A DNA stretch of 45,730 nucleotides, from the NCBI GenBank assembly GCA_019084485.1, contig JAHRFU010000024.1, forward strand, positions 1-45,730, in the 5' to 3' direction. Shown piece after piece: positions 1 through 7,657 of this stretch. The number at the start of each line of letters is the position of its first letter. Position 1 is the stretch's first letter. Origin of the DNA: Desulforudis sp. (GTDB lineage: Bacteria; Bacillota; Desulfotomaculia; Desulfotomaculales; Desulforudaceae). The translations under genes were made by a program, and so were the position numbers. The notes under the pieces were generated by a model. The model had not been told where the DNA came from, ran no database searches, and saw only the letters and a list, made by a program, of their open reading frames with translations.

Positions 1-222
1 CTCCTCTCGGTCTTGGGGATAACCCCAGAGCTACACCTAAAGCTTAATTATATATTTTAGCACGTTGATACACCTTTGTGCTAAAGTTATTTCTGAATTT
101 ACCACTCGGGTGTACGGTGGCGCAATTCAGAAATAACTTTAGCACAAAGGTGTATCAACGTGCTAAAATATATAATTAAGCTTTAGGTGTAGCTCTGGGG
201 TTATCCCCAAGACCGAGAGGAG
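1..222. repeat. Perfect 99-bp inverted repeat with 24-nt spacer
   Basis: Positions 1-99 are the exact reverse complement of 124-222, with 100-123 as spacer; I compared the two arms base by base and saw no mismatch. The right arm ends inside the ribosome binding site of the first gene (GAGAGGAGG, about 215-223), so the left arm is a mirror copy of that gene's 5' region. The left arm starts exactly at window base 1, so the repeat may continue beyond the edge. Each arm also contains a smaller dyad. The structure is either a natural cruciform or a fold-back artefact of amplification or assembly at a contig end. Confidence 0.95.
138..167. promoter_or_regulatory. Dyad in the 5' region of the first gene
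   Basis: TTTAGCAC at 138-145 pairs with GTGCTAAA at 160-167 around a 14-nt spacer, in AT-rich DNA about 65 bases upstream of the DUF294 gene. A mirror copy lies in the left arm of the large inverted repeat. It could be an operator or part of a leader hairpin; no regulator is identified. Confidence 0.35.
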
Positions 223-231
223 GTTGCCGGC

Positions 232-2175
232 TTGCACGAAGAGTTAGATACTTTTGAGGTTCTAAAGGCGCTTATTCCCTTTAAGGAACTGAACTGGGAA
301 GCTTTGGATGAGTTGGCACCTCAGGTTGAGATCCGCGAGTACCCCGAGGGTACGTATGTTTTCCGGCGGGGCAGTGCCAGCCTGGGTCTGCTGTTCATTG
401 TCCTGGACGGGTTGGCCGAGGTTACCTTGAATAATGACAGAGGCGTGGAAACGGTAGTTGGGTACCGGCGTCGCAGTGATATGTTTGGCGAAACAGTCGT
501 CCTAACCGGTGGGAACTATTCTGGTAACGTCCGCGTAAAAGAGGCGCTCACCTGTCTGGTCATTCCCCGTGAAGTGTTCGAAAACCTGATTCATAACCAT
601 TCCGAAGTAGCCACATTCTTCAGCCGGGTGATGCTCGACCGGATGCGAATGCTTTATGACGAGATTGTTTCGGAACAGTCACTGGATACTTTTTCGCGTG
701 CCGAAAGCAGCCTGTTTAAGCGGCATGTCGGCGAAATAATGTCGCGCCCCGCCATTACCTGCCGACCGGAAGACAGTATTACGGGCGTGGCCGGATTAAT
801 GGCCGAGCATAATATCAGTTCCGTAGTCGTCATTGACGACGTTGGGCAGCCTCTAGGTCTGGTTACCGAACGTGACCTAGTTAGTCAGATGTTTGCTGAG
901 GGACTGAGCCCCAGTGACCGCCGGGCCGGAGACGTCCTAAACACCAATCTGGTCACTCTCCCCTCAGACGCTTTCCTGAGCGAGGCCTTACTCGCCGTGA
1001 TTAAATCGGGCGCTAAACACGTTACGGTTACAGAGTCCAACCTGCTGGTCGGTATCGTCAGCCTGGTTGATTTACTCAAGGCACAGAGTACTGGTTCCCT
1101 TTGGGTGGCTCACCGGATTGAGAGTGCGAACAGTCTAGCCAGCCTGCGGGAAACCGGTAAAGAAGTGGATAATTTCCTCTACGCCCTGGTTACTGAGAAG
1201 GCACCGACCCGGGAACTAATGGAAATCATGGCGGCATTGAACGATAAGCTGACGCGCCGGGTGGTTCACCTTTGTGAGGAGCAGATGGTGGAGGACGGTC
1301 TAGGTGCTGCCCCGGTACCCTACTGTTTCGTTAACATGGGGAGTGCTGCACGCCGGGAGCAGACGCTGCGTACCGACCAGGACAATGCCGTTATTTATGC
1401 CGATCCTGAGCCGGATCAGGCCGAATCAGTGAGACGCTATTTTCTTACATTGGGCGAGAGAATTGTAGAGAGCCTGGCGGAGTGCGGCTTCCAGAAGTGT
1501 AAGGGGAACGTTGTGGCCTCTAATCCGGCATGGTGCCGGTCGATGAGTGAGTGGAACGGTGCCTTGCACCGTTGGATTTATAGTCCTGAGCCGGAAGGAA
1601 TCCGGATGCTCACTATCTTCCTGGATCTCCGGCCGATGCACGGTGACAAAGGTCTCACCAGTATCCTCTGGGAGAGAATATTCGAAGCCTTCGAGCGGCA
1701 GACGGTGATCACCCATATGCTGACCAACGACGAGGTTCAGCTCCGGGTGCCGCTGACCATGTTGGGCGGATTCATCACCGAGAAGTCCGGCCCCCACAAG
1801 AATGAACTAAACCTGAAATCCGGCGTCTGCATCCATATCGTAAACTGTATCCGCGTCTTTGCAATGCGTTACAAGATCACCGAACCATCAACCTTCGGCC
1901 GGCTGGAGCAATTAGTTAAGCGCGGTGCGATTTCCCGCGACGATGCCGAGTTTATTCAGGCCTCTTTTGAGACGGTGATGATGTTCCGGATTCGGGAAAA
2001 CGTCATCAAGCACCGTCAGGGTTTAGCGGCCGATAACTACATTAAGCCGCAGACACTAAGTAAGCGGGAACAGGCCGTGCTCAAGGACGCGCTTTCCGTG
2101 ATCAGCCGGCTGCAGAAACTGACCAGTAGCAACTTTACCGAGGTCTGGTTGAACTATCTGAAGCCGGGTTCATAG
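232..2175 (+). CDS. cNMP-binding / CBS / DUF294 nucleotidyltransferase-like signalling protein
   Basis: A 647-aa soluble protein with the architecture of the DUF294 signal-transduction family. There is a cyclic-nucleotide-binding-like beta-barrel at about residues 14-140, two CBS domains at about 165-285, a nucleotidyltransferase-like domain at about 310-440 with G370-SAARRE and TDQD at 381-384, and a C-terminal DUF294 substrate-binding region at about 480-630. The TTG start at 232 lies 8 nt after GAGAGGAGG. CBS domains usually sense adenine nucleotides, and the nucleotidyltransferase part resembles GlnD/GlnE-type domains, but the family's substrate is unknown. A DnaQ-like exonuclease gene follows after 18 nt; this pairing recurs in bacteria and suggests co-transcription. 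The 5' region lies inside the large inverted repeat. Confidence 0.9.
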   Translation: MHEELDTFEVLKALIPFKELNWEALDELAPQVEIREYPEGTYVFRRGSASLGLLFIVLDGLAEVTLNNDRGVETVVGYRRRSDMFGETVVLTGGNYSGNVRVKEALTCLVIPREVFENLIHNHSEVATFFSRVMLDRMRMLYDEIVSEQSLDTFSRAESSLFKRHVGEIMSRPAITCRPEDSITGVAGLMAEHNISSVVVIDDVGQPLGLVTERDLVSQMFAEGLSPSDRRAGDVLNTNLVTLPSDAFLSEALLAVIKSGAKHVTVTESNLLVGIVSLVDLLKAQSTGSLWVAHRIESANSLASLRETGKEVDNFLYALVTEKAPTRELMEIMAALNDKLTRRVVHLCEEQMVEDGLGAAPVPYCFVNMGSAARREQTLRTDQDNAVIYADPEPDQAESVRRYFLTLGERIVESLAECGFQKCKGNVVASNPAWCRSMSEWNGALHRWIYSPEPEGIRMLTIFLDLRPMHGDKGLTSILWERIFEAFERQTVITHMLTNDEVQLRVPLTMLGGFITEKSGPHKNELNLKSGVCIHIVNCIRVFAMRYKITEPSTFGRLEQLVKRGAISRDDAEFIQASFETVMMFRIRENVIKHRQGLAADNYIKPQTLSKREQAVLKDALSVISRLQKLTSSNFTEVWLNYLKPGS

Positions 2176-2193
2176 CACGGGGGTGATGACGAA

Positions 2194-2910
2194 TTGGTTT
2201 TTGCCGGACGCTGTGCTTATCCCGGGCCTCCGCCTGATAATGAGACCACAGAGTTCATCCGGAGGCAGTGTCTGGACAAACGGAAGAAGCCTAATCCGGC
2301 CCAATTGTTGGATGACCACTGCTTCGTGGTTTTTGACACCGAAACAACAGGCTTTGCCCACCGGGGCGGTGATGAAATAATCTCCGTCGGTGCGGTGAAG
2401 GTCGAACGCGGCCAAATTCAAACCGTGAAATCTTTTCACCGTTTGGTGAATCCCTTCCGCTCCATCCCACCGGAAGTGGTTACTCTAACCGGAATTACGC
2501 AGGACATGGTCGAAGGGCAGGACGATGTCTTTTCCGTGCTCTCGGAATTCTTGGAGTACACAGGGGACAGTATCCTGATCGGTCACTATGTTACTTTTGA
2601 CCTGGACTTTGTAAACGAAAAACTGCGGTTATGCAACAGCAAGCTGCACAGTTCCTATTTGGACACATGTGTCATCTCTAAGGCTGTCTACCCGCATCGG
2701 TCTTCTCATTCCCTCGACAGCCTGCTTAAGGTGCACGGCATCGACGCCGCCGGACGGCACACCGCCCTGGGCGATGCTTTGCTCACCGCCCGCCTGTTTG
2801 AAGACCTGATTGGGCAGTGTCGTCGTCGCGGGGTGTACACCCTGGGTGACTTACAGGCGTTTGTGCAGCAGCAGATGGATTATTACTACCAAGGCGGATT
2901 CAGCTTCTAG
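2194..2910 (+). CDS. DnaQ-like 3'-5' exonuclease (DEDDh family)
   Basis: A 238-aa protein with all DEDDh exonuclease motifs: FDTETTG with D48 and E50, GHYVTFD with D136, and RHTALGD with H189 and D194. These residues bind the two metal ions that cleave DNA or RNA from the 3' end. No polymerase domain is attached, so it is a stand-alone epsilon-like exonuclease. The 40 residues before the first motif are not typical of the fold. The TTG start at 2194 follows a G-rich SD at 2179-2183. It lies directly downstream of the DUF294 gene and probably shares its transcript. Whether it proofreads for a polymerase, acts in repair or trims RNA cannot be told from sequence. Confidence 0.88.
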   Translation: MVFAGRCAYPGPPPDNETTEFIRRQCLDKRKKPNPAQLLDDHCFVVFDTETTGFAHRGGDEIISVGAVKVERGQIQTVKSFHRLVNPFRSIPPEVVTLTGITQDMVEGQDDVFSVLSEFLEYTGDSILIGHYVTFDLDFVNEKLRLCNSKLHSSYLDTCVISKAVYPHRSSHSLDSLLKVHGIDAAGRHTALGDALLTARLFEDLIGQCRRRGVYTLGDLQAFVQQQMDYYYQGGFSF

Positions 2911-3009
2911 AGGAGACCAGTGCTAACTAGAAGTGCGAGGTGAGATATGCGAGGTGGGATGCTCGCGCCGGCTGGGCGGGGGGCTTTTTTTTGTTTGCCT
3001 TCTTATGGT

Positions 3010-3492
3010 TTGGCGGTCTTCGGGGTATGCTAAGTCGACAGCTACGATGATCTGGGTCTCGGCGTCAACGGTGGCCTGAGCATTGTAGGCCTGAATGAAC
3101 GCCTCGTCCGAGTTACGCATGATTCGAGACTCAGGACCGGTGAAATTGCGCTGGTCTTTGTCTTTTGGTTTAGGGTCTTTGCGCTGGCTTTTGCGCTTCG
3201 ATTGTTTCGGCTTTCCGTTCCTTTCGCTCTTTGCCTGGCGCTGGGCCTCTTCCTGTTCCTGTTTAGCCCGGGCTTCAGCTTCGAGTTCGGGCTTTTGGCC
3301 TTCTTAATGGCTTCAAGACGTTTTTCCCGGGTGGCCAACTCCGGCGGAAGTTCGTAGCCCCGCCGGTCGCCGTATTCTTGGTCTTCGGCGCGGTCGTTGG
3401 CCTCAACTTGCTCCAGGAGACCGTCGATCTCTTGGCGTAAGCGACGTTCCTCTTTCTCCTGATCCGCTACGTAATTCCGCTGGTCATCCTAA
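3010..3492 (-). pseudogene. Decayed IS1182-family transposase fragment
   Basis: Reading the minus strand gives a stretch typical of the middle of IS1182-like transposases: a lysine/glutamate-rich coiled segment, then a sequence close to QRNFTGPESRIM, then FIQAYNAQATVD and IVAVDL. The reading frame changes once, near 3293, within the coiled segment. No N-terminal part is seen upstream of about 3492, and the C-terminal catalytic part is absent after about 3010. No terminal inverted repeats were found. It is a dead remnant, not an active element, inserted after the exonuclease gene. The family call rests on the QGYNAQA-type motif and the preceding PxSRIM motif. Confidence 0.8.
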
Positions 3493-3852
3493 TAATCATG
3501 GTCACAGGCATCCTGGATACGATCCGAAATTAGCCGAAAAGAGCATAAGACGGTATCCGGTTGCCTTGCTTTAAGACTGGTTTTCTAAGGTGGTGCCTAT
3601 TGCTGAAACAGGGGGACAGACAACTGTTAGGATTAGTACAAATATTCTCGAAATAAAGCAGGGATGTTTCGGTATCTGCCGAATACATGTTTTAGAGACA
3701 TCGGTGTATTTCAGGTAGTTCTAATCGTCAATGTACCGCGGCATTGCCCGGTGATCGACGCAGGCAGTCCCGGCATCAGACGAAGTTATGTCTTGTAGCT
3801 TCGTTTTTGATTTTTTCCGATAGTTATTATATAAAAGGGGAGGATGCGGGGA
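3493..3852. other. Gene-free stretch after the transposase relic
   Basis: I see no convincing coding sequence here. The segment becomes AT-rich toward 3840 and presumably holds the promoter of the small protein that follows. Around 3608-3622 there is a short GGGGGACAG-containing sequence related to the dispersed repeat found elsewhere in the window. Confidence 0.6.
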
Positions 3853-4038
3853 ATGTCTCTGAACATCAAAGCTTCCATTGATCAGGGCGTGACGGATATG
3901 ATTAGGCGGTATGCCCCACCTCAAGCGGCCTCCGAAGCCGCACCGAAGGCCGAATCGCGAACCGAACCGAGTGCCTCCGCTCAGGAAGCACCGAAGAAGT
4001 CCTTTTTCGGGCGGCTTTTCGGTAAGATATTCGGTTAA
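3853..4038 (+). CDS. Small hypothetical protein with basic amphipathic C-terminus
   Basis: A 61-aa protein of unknown function. ATG at 3853 is preferred over ATG at 3844 because the SD (GGGGAGG, 3837-3843) abuts the earlier codon but sits 9 nt before the later one. The N-terminal 25 residues could form a helix, the middle is rich in Ala, Pro, Glu and Ser, and the end is KKSFFGRLFGKIFG, a short amphipathic helix that could touch the membrane. There are no cysteines or catalytic motifs. A DsrE-like gene follows after 44 nt, so the two may be co-expressed. Confidence 0.6.
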   Translation: MSLNIKASIDQGVTDMIRRYAPPQAASEAAPKAESRTEPSASAQEAPKKSFFGRLFGKIFG

Positions 4039-4082
4039 CGAGAAAGCCTAGAGTTAATGGTTTTTTCCAGGAGATGAAGTCT

Positions 4083-4430
4083 ATGTCCAAGTATTTGCTT
4101 GTCGCTTTTCAAGGCGAGCAGATGTGCTTCACGCACGTGCTTCTGAATGCTCTGGACATGCACTCCAGAGGACTGGAAGTACGAATCATTATGGAAGGCA
4201 TGGCTACCCAGTTGGTCAAGATACTGGGGTATGAAAGTCACGCCTTTTCCGGTTTGTATAATCAGGTAAAGGAAACAGGGCTGATAGAGGGTGTTTGCCG
4301 GGCTTGTGCCACCAAGACCGGCTCGGTGGAATCCGCTGAAGCCCAAGGCCTTTCCCTTTTCGGAGACATGTCCGGGCACCCGTCGCTGGGTAGGTACATC
4401 CAGGACGGCTGGACCATCCTGACGTTCTAA
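4083..4430 (+). CDS. DsrE-like family protein
   Basis: A 115-aa protein resembling the DsrE/DsrF-like fold: an N-terminal beta strand (KYLLVAF), a following helix containing ALDMHSRGLEV, a second strand (VRIIMEG), and a C-terminal GxISLFGDMSGH-like stretch. Start ATG 4083 is chosen because SD AGGAG (4069-4073) lies 9 nt upstream; ATG at 4074 would abut it. Cysteines occur in CRACATKTG and near the N-terminus (QMCFTH). DsrE proteins can carry sulfur on a conserved cysteine, but I cannot place the reactive one, so sulfur transfer is only a possibility. nfnAB lies downstream but 139 nt away. Confidence 0.6.
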   Translation: MSKYLLVAFQGEQMCFTHVLLNALDMHSRGLEVRIIMEGMATQLVKILGYESHAFSGLYNQVKETGLIEGVCRACATKTGSVESAEAQGLSLFGDMSGHPSLGRYIQDGWTILTF

Positions 4431-4569
4431 CCCGTTCGAATAGTGGTTACCAGCTGACAGGCTTGCTTTCCCGGCAGGTTCTGTTGGGCTGTTGTCGAAA
4501 AGGTGATCAGCCTACTTCGGTGGACGACCGGGTACCTGTACGGTTAAAATATAGATGCTGAGGTGATCG

Positions 4570-5412
4570 TTGTTGTATCCTATCGTGGTGAAACGGACAC
4601 TGGCTCCGGGAGTGCGGTTGTATGAGATCAGAGCCCCGTTGGTCGCCCGTAAAGCCCAACCGGGACAGTTCGTGATCATCCGGGTGAATGAGACAGGGGA
4701 ACGCATTCCTTTGACTATTGCCGATTTTGACCGTGAATTCGGCATGATCACAATGGTCGTGCAGGAGATCGGTTTTACGACCAAGACACTGGCCAAGATG
4801 GAGGTTGGAGATGACCTCCTCGATTTTATCGGTCCGTTGGGTAACCCGTCCAAGTTACCGGATTCGGGGACGGTGGTCTGTATCGGCGGCGGTGTCGGCT
4901 GCGCCCCGCTCTATCCGCAGGTCAGGGCATTAGGCGAAAAGGGCGTAAATGTGATCACCATCGTCGGTGCGCGCAGCGCCGAAAACTTGATTTTGACCAG
5001 GGAACTCGGCCGGTACAGTAAAGAGCTGCATATTACCACTGATGACGGCAGCGAGGGGCGGAAGGGTTTCGTTTCGGACGTGCTTAAAGAGTTGATTGAA
5101 AAGGGGACGCCGATTGATGAGGTAATCGCCATTGGCCCCATGATTATGATGAAAGTGGTCTCGGGAGTGACCAAACAATACGCGATTCCCACAGTGATCA
5201 GCCTGAATTCCCTGATGGTGGATGGCACCGGGATGTGCGGATCCTGTCGGGTGACGGTGGGCGGCGTGACCAAGTTTGCCTGTGTGGACGGGCCGGAGTT
5301 TGACGCCCATCAAATTGATTTTGATGAACAGATGAAGCGGTCCGCAGTCTACCGGGATCAGGAGGCCAAAGCCTTAGAACGGTTGAATTGCGGTTGCCGT
5401 AACGGTCATTAG
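4570..5412 (+). CDS. nfnA: NfnA-type ferredoxin-NADP+ reductase subunit (PyrK-like)
   Basis: A 280-aa FAD and [2Fe-2S] protein of the PyrK / sulfide dehydrogenase / NfnA group. RIPLTI (45-50) is the FAD-binding motif, GGGVGCAPLYP (106-116) is the NAD(P)-binding loop, and C223, C226 and C238 are iron-sulfur ligands in a typical DGTGMCGSCR...CVDGPEFD block. In characterised NfnAB one ligand is an aspartate, here probably D218. It is followed after 12 nt by the large subunit. NfnAB couples NADH and reduced ferredoxin oxidation to NADP+ reduction by flavin-based bifurcation. Two TTG codons (4570, 4573) are possible starts after GAGGTGATC. A SudB-type sulfide dehydrogenase subunit is the alternative. 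Confidence 0.85.
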   Translation: MLYPIVVKRTLAPGVRLYEIRAPLVARKAQPGQFVIIRVNETGERIPLTIADFDREFGMITMVVQEIGFTTKTLAKMEVGDDLLDFIGPLGNPSKLPDSGTVVCIGGGVGCAPLYPQVRALGEKGVNVITIVGARSAENLILTRELGRYSKELHITTDDGSEGRKGFVSDVLKELIEKGTPIDEVIAIGPMIMMKVVSGVTKQYAIPTVISLNSLMVDGTGMCGSCRVTVGGVTKFACVDGPEFDAHQIDFDEQMKRSAVYRDQEAKALERLNCGCRNGH

Positions 5413-5424
5413 GGAGGCGAGAAG

Positions 5425-6846
5425 GTGTCCGATAAGCCGAAAAAGAAGCCACTGGTCAAGTTAAAGCGTCCTATGCCGGAACAGGATCCTCACGCCCGTG
5501 TCGGAAATTTCAACGAGGTCGCCCTGGGTTATGCTGCGGAAGACGCCATCGCCGAGGCGGGGCGCTGTCTACACTGTAAGGATGCTCCTTGCAAGCAGGG
5601 TTGCCCGGTGGAGGTCGACATCCCCGAGTTCATCAGTGAGATTATAGAAGGTCGATTTGACGAGGCCGCTGACGTGATCCGCCTGAAAAACAATCTTCCG
5701 GCCATCTGCGGCCGGGTTTGCCCGCAGGAGAGCCAGTGCGAGAAATTCTGTCTGATGGGAAAGAAGTTCGAACCGGTCGCTATCGGTCGCCTGGAGCGCT
5801 TCGTGGCCGACTACGCCCTTGAGAAAGAACAGTCTGAAGAGTCCCCGGTCAAGTCCGCTGACGGACAGGGGCGGCGGGTGGCCGTGGTCGGTTCCGGTCC
5901 GGCCGGGCTGACCTGTGCTGCTGATTTGGCCAGGATGGGGTATCAGGTGACCATTTTCGAGGCGCTGCACAAGCCTGGTGGGGTGTTGGTCTACGGCATT
6001 CCCGAGTTCCGCCTGCCGAAGCAGGTCGTCCAGGCAGAGATTGAATACGTGCAGTCGCTCGGTGTGGAAATCAAGGTAAACATGGTGATTGGGAAGACCC
6101 TGAGTGTCGACGAACTGCTGGGTGAATTCGAATTTGATGCTGTATTTATCGGGACCGGAGCGGGTGCTCCCCGGTTTATGTGTATTCCCGGGGAAAACCT
6201 GAACGGGGTCTATTCGGCGAACGAGTTTCTAACCCGGGCCAACCTGATGAAGGCCTACCTGTTTCCGGAGTACGCCACTCCGATTCGGGTCGGCCGCCGC
6301 GTGGCTGTGGTCGGGGCCGGCAATGTAGCTTTAGATGCGGCGCGGACCGCGCTGCGCTTAGGGGCCGAGTCGGTCTCGATTGTATACAGACGTTCGCGGG
6401 AAGAGATGCCGGCTCGTCTGGAGGAGTTCCTGCACGCCGAGGAGGAAGGTATCGAGTTTAACTTCCTGAGGAACCCGGTCCGGATCATCGGTGATGACCG
6501 AGGTTGGGTAACCGGGATGGAGTGCATCCGCATGACCCTGGGTGAGCCGGACGATTCCGGACGCTGTTCACCGGTCTGCGTGGAAGAGTCCAACTTTGAG
6601 ATGAAGGTCGACACCGTGGTGATCGCCATCGGCCAGAGCCCGAACCCGCTGGTAGGGCGTACCACCCCCGGGTTGGAGATCGGCCGCCGGGGTACCATCG
6701 TTGCGAACGAGGAGACCGGGCAGACCAGCCGGGAAGGCGTATTCGCCGGGGGCGACATCGTGACCGGCGCCGCCACCGTAATCCTAGCCATGGGTGCCGG
6801 CAAGAAAGCGGCCCGCACTATCGACGCCCACCTAAAAGAAGGGTAA
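5425..6846 (+). CDS. nfnB: NfnB-type / GltD-like NADPH oxidoreductase large subunit
   Basis: A 473-aa protein of the glutamate-synthase small-subunit-like family. Eight N-terminal cysteines (C48, C51, C56, C60, C95, C99, C105, C109) form two [4Fe-4S] sites. A first Rossmann motif GSGPAGL (157-162) binds FAD, a second GAGNVALD motif near residue 297 binds NAD(P)H, and the C-terminus has the GDIVTGAATVILAMGAGK signature. GTG start at 5425 follows AGGGAGG. With nfnA upstream it would form the bifurcating NADH:ferredoxin:NADP+ oxidoreductase. This class is often annotated gltA or glutamate synthase; the pairing with a PyrK-like gene and the absence of gltB argue for Nfn or SudA. Confidence 0.87.
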   Translation: MSDKPKKKPLVKLKRPMPEQDPHARVGNFNEVALGYAAEDAIAEAGRCLHCKDAPCKQGCPVEVDIPEFISEIIEGRFDEAADVIRLKNNLPAICGRVCPQESQCEKFCLMGKKFEPVAIGRLERFVADYALEKEQSEESPVKSADGQGRRVAVVGSGPAGLTCAADLARMGYQVTIFEALHKPGGVLVYGIPEFRLPKQVVQAEIEYVQSLGVEIKVNMVIGKTLSVDELLGEFEFDAVFIGTGAGAPRFMCIPGENLNGVYSANEFLTRANLMKAYLFPEYATPIRVGRRVAVVGAGNVALDAARTALRLGAESVSIVYRRSREEMPARLEEFLHAEEEGIEFNFLRNPVRIIGDDRGWVTGMECIRMTLGEPDDSGRCSPVCVEESNFEMKVDTVVIAIGQSPNPLVGRTTPGLEIGRRGTIVANEETGQTSREGVFAGGDIVTGAATVILAMGAGKKAARTIDAHLKEG

Positions 6847-6858
6847 AAGGGGACTACA

Positions 6859-6895
6859 AAAGAGCAGGCCGTAAAAAAGGCCTGCTCTTTTTGAT
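6859..6895 (+). terminator. Strong intrinsic terminator after nfnB
   Basis: AAAGAGCAGGCC (6859-6870) pairs perfectly with GGCCTGCTCTTT (6879-6890), followed by more T. The A-run upstream gives the reverse strand a T-run too, so it may also stop transcription arriving from the DUF1657 side. Confidence 0.92.
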
Positions 6896-6909
6896 TCCAG
6901 GAAGGCGGT

Positions 6910-7131
6910 TTACTGTGGGGCCTGCTGCTGTTGCTGATACATCGGATTGTTCTTTTCCAGGTAGCTCAGCCTCGCATTGAGCGAATCAACGTGCCGCTGC
7001 ATGTCCTGAGCTAGTTCCTGGTACATTTTCTTGGCCATCTGATCCTGGGTGCTGGAAGCAGCCATAGAATAGGCCCCGAGCATGGACTGGGCCTGGGCGA
7101 CATTCTTCTGGATGTCGGTCTGTACGGTCAT
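6910..7131 (-). CDS. DUF1657 family small protein
   Basis: A 73-aa helical protein matching the DUF1657 pattern: an N-terminal MTV, a helix with QAQSML and AxSTQDQMAKKMYQELAQDM, and a Gln-rich tail (QQQQQAPQ). DUF1657 genes repeatedly accompany spoVAC-spoVAD-spoVAE groups in spore formers, as here. Three starts are possible near GAGGAGG (GTG 7143, ATG 7140, ATG 7131); the last has the most usable spacing (11 nt). Its role is unknown, probably in spores. It lies 151 nt after spoVAE, with a repeat and DnaA-box-like motifs in between. Confidence 0.8.
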   Translation of the reverse strand: MTVQTDIQKNVAQAQSMLGAYSMAASSTQDQMAKKMYQELAQDMQRHVDSLNARLSYLEKNNPMYQQQQQAPQ

Positions 7132-7226
7132 TGGGTTCATCACCTCCTCTTTAGCTTAGGTTAGGCCCTTTTCTTAGAACGAGCTTTTTGACGCGGGTTT
7201 GACCCCTTGAAAAGCTGTCTCACAAG

Positions 7227-7254
7227 TTATCCACATTATCCACACCAATCCACA
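7227..7254. promoter_or_regulatory. Three tandem DnaA-box-like 9-mers
   Basis: TTATCCACA occurs at 7227-7235 and again directly at 7236-7244, and a degenerate CAATCCACA follows at 7246-7254. The first two match the DnaA box consensus TTATNCACA exactly. They run straight into a copy of the dispersed repeat core (7251-7271). The site lies between spoVAE and the DUF1657 gene, not near any replication gene. Confidence 0.5.
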
Positions 7255-7271
7255 AAAGTAGCCTGTCCCCT
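7251..7271 (-). repeat. Dispersed repeat copy (GGGGACAGGCTACTTTTGTG type)
   Basis: Read on the minus strand this is GGGGACAGGCTACTTTTGTGG, identical in core to copies at about 17835 and 18342. On the minus strand it continues directly into the DnaA-box-like motifs. Confidence 0.75.
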
Positions 7272-7282
7272 TTTACTTTCTT

Positions 7283-7642
7283 TTAGCCCTTGGGGTTGAA
7301 GATCAGGGCTACGAAAAAGGCGAATACAATGGCGGCGGTGATACCGGTGCTGGTCAGCTCGAACATGCCGGTCATCACGCCGATCACACCGTTGCGCTCG
7401 GCCTCGGAGATGGCCCCCTGGACGAGGGCATTACCGAAACTGGAGATTGGCATGCTTGCTCCGCCCCCGGCAAACTCAATCAGTCTGGGATATATTCCGA
7501 GACCACCCAGGATGCCCCCGCCGACTACAAATCCGGATAATACGTGACCGGGTGAATAGTTGGTGAAGTCGAGGATCAACTGTCCGAGCATGGCGAGCGC
7601 CCCACCGACTAGAAATGCCCAGATGTAGATTTGCCATTCCAT
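7283..7642 (-). CDS. spoVAE: Stage V sporulation protein AE
   Basis: A 119-aa membrane protein with about four hydrophobic segments and the SpoVAE signature region (GHVLSGFVVGGGILGGLGIYPRL and GASMPISSFGNALVQGA, read as two shorter blocks). SpoVA proteins form the inner spore membrane channel for dipicolinic acid uptake during sporulation and release in germination. ATG 7642 follows GGGAGG. It is the third gene of spoVAC-D-E, 15 nt after spoVAD. Length fits the SpoVAEb form. Expression in the forespore is expected from known biology. Confidence 0.92.
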   Translation of the reverse strand: MEWQIYIWAFLVGGALAMLGQLILDFTNYSPGHVLSGFVVGGGILGGLGIYPRLIEFAGGGASMPISSFGNALVQGAISEAERNGVIGVMTGMFELTSTGITAAIVFAFFVALIFNPKG

Positions 7643-7657
7643 ATGCCCGACCTCCCT

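Noticed and set aside
1-222. A CRISPR array or terminal repeat of a linear replicon
   Set aside because: There are only two arms facing each other, not spaced direct repeats, and no replicon-end genes are near.
3042-3338. A 98-aa minus-strand open frame
   Set aside because: Only its first 15 residues or so belong to the transposase relic; after the frameshift the rest is out of frame and meaningless.
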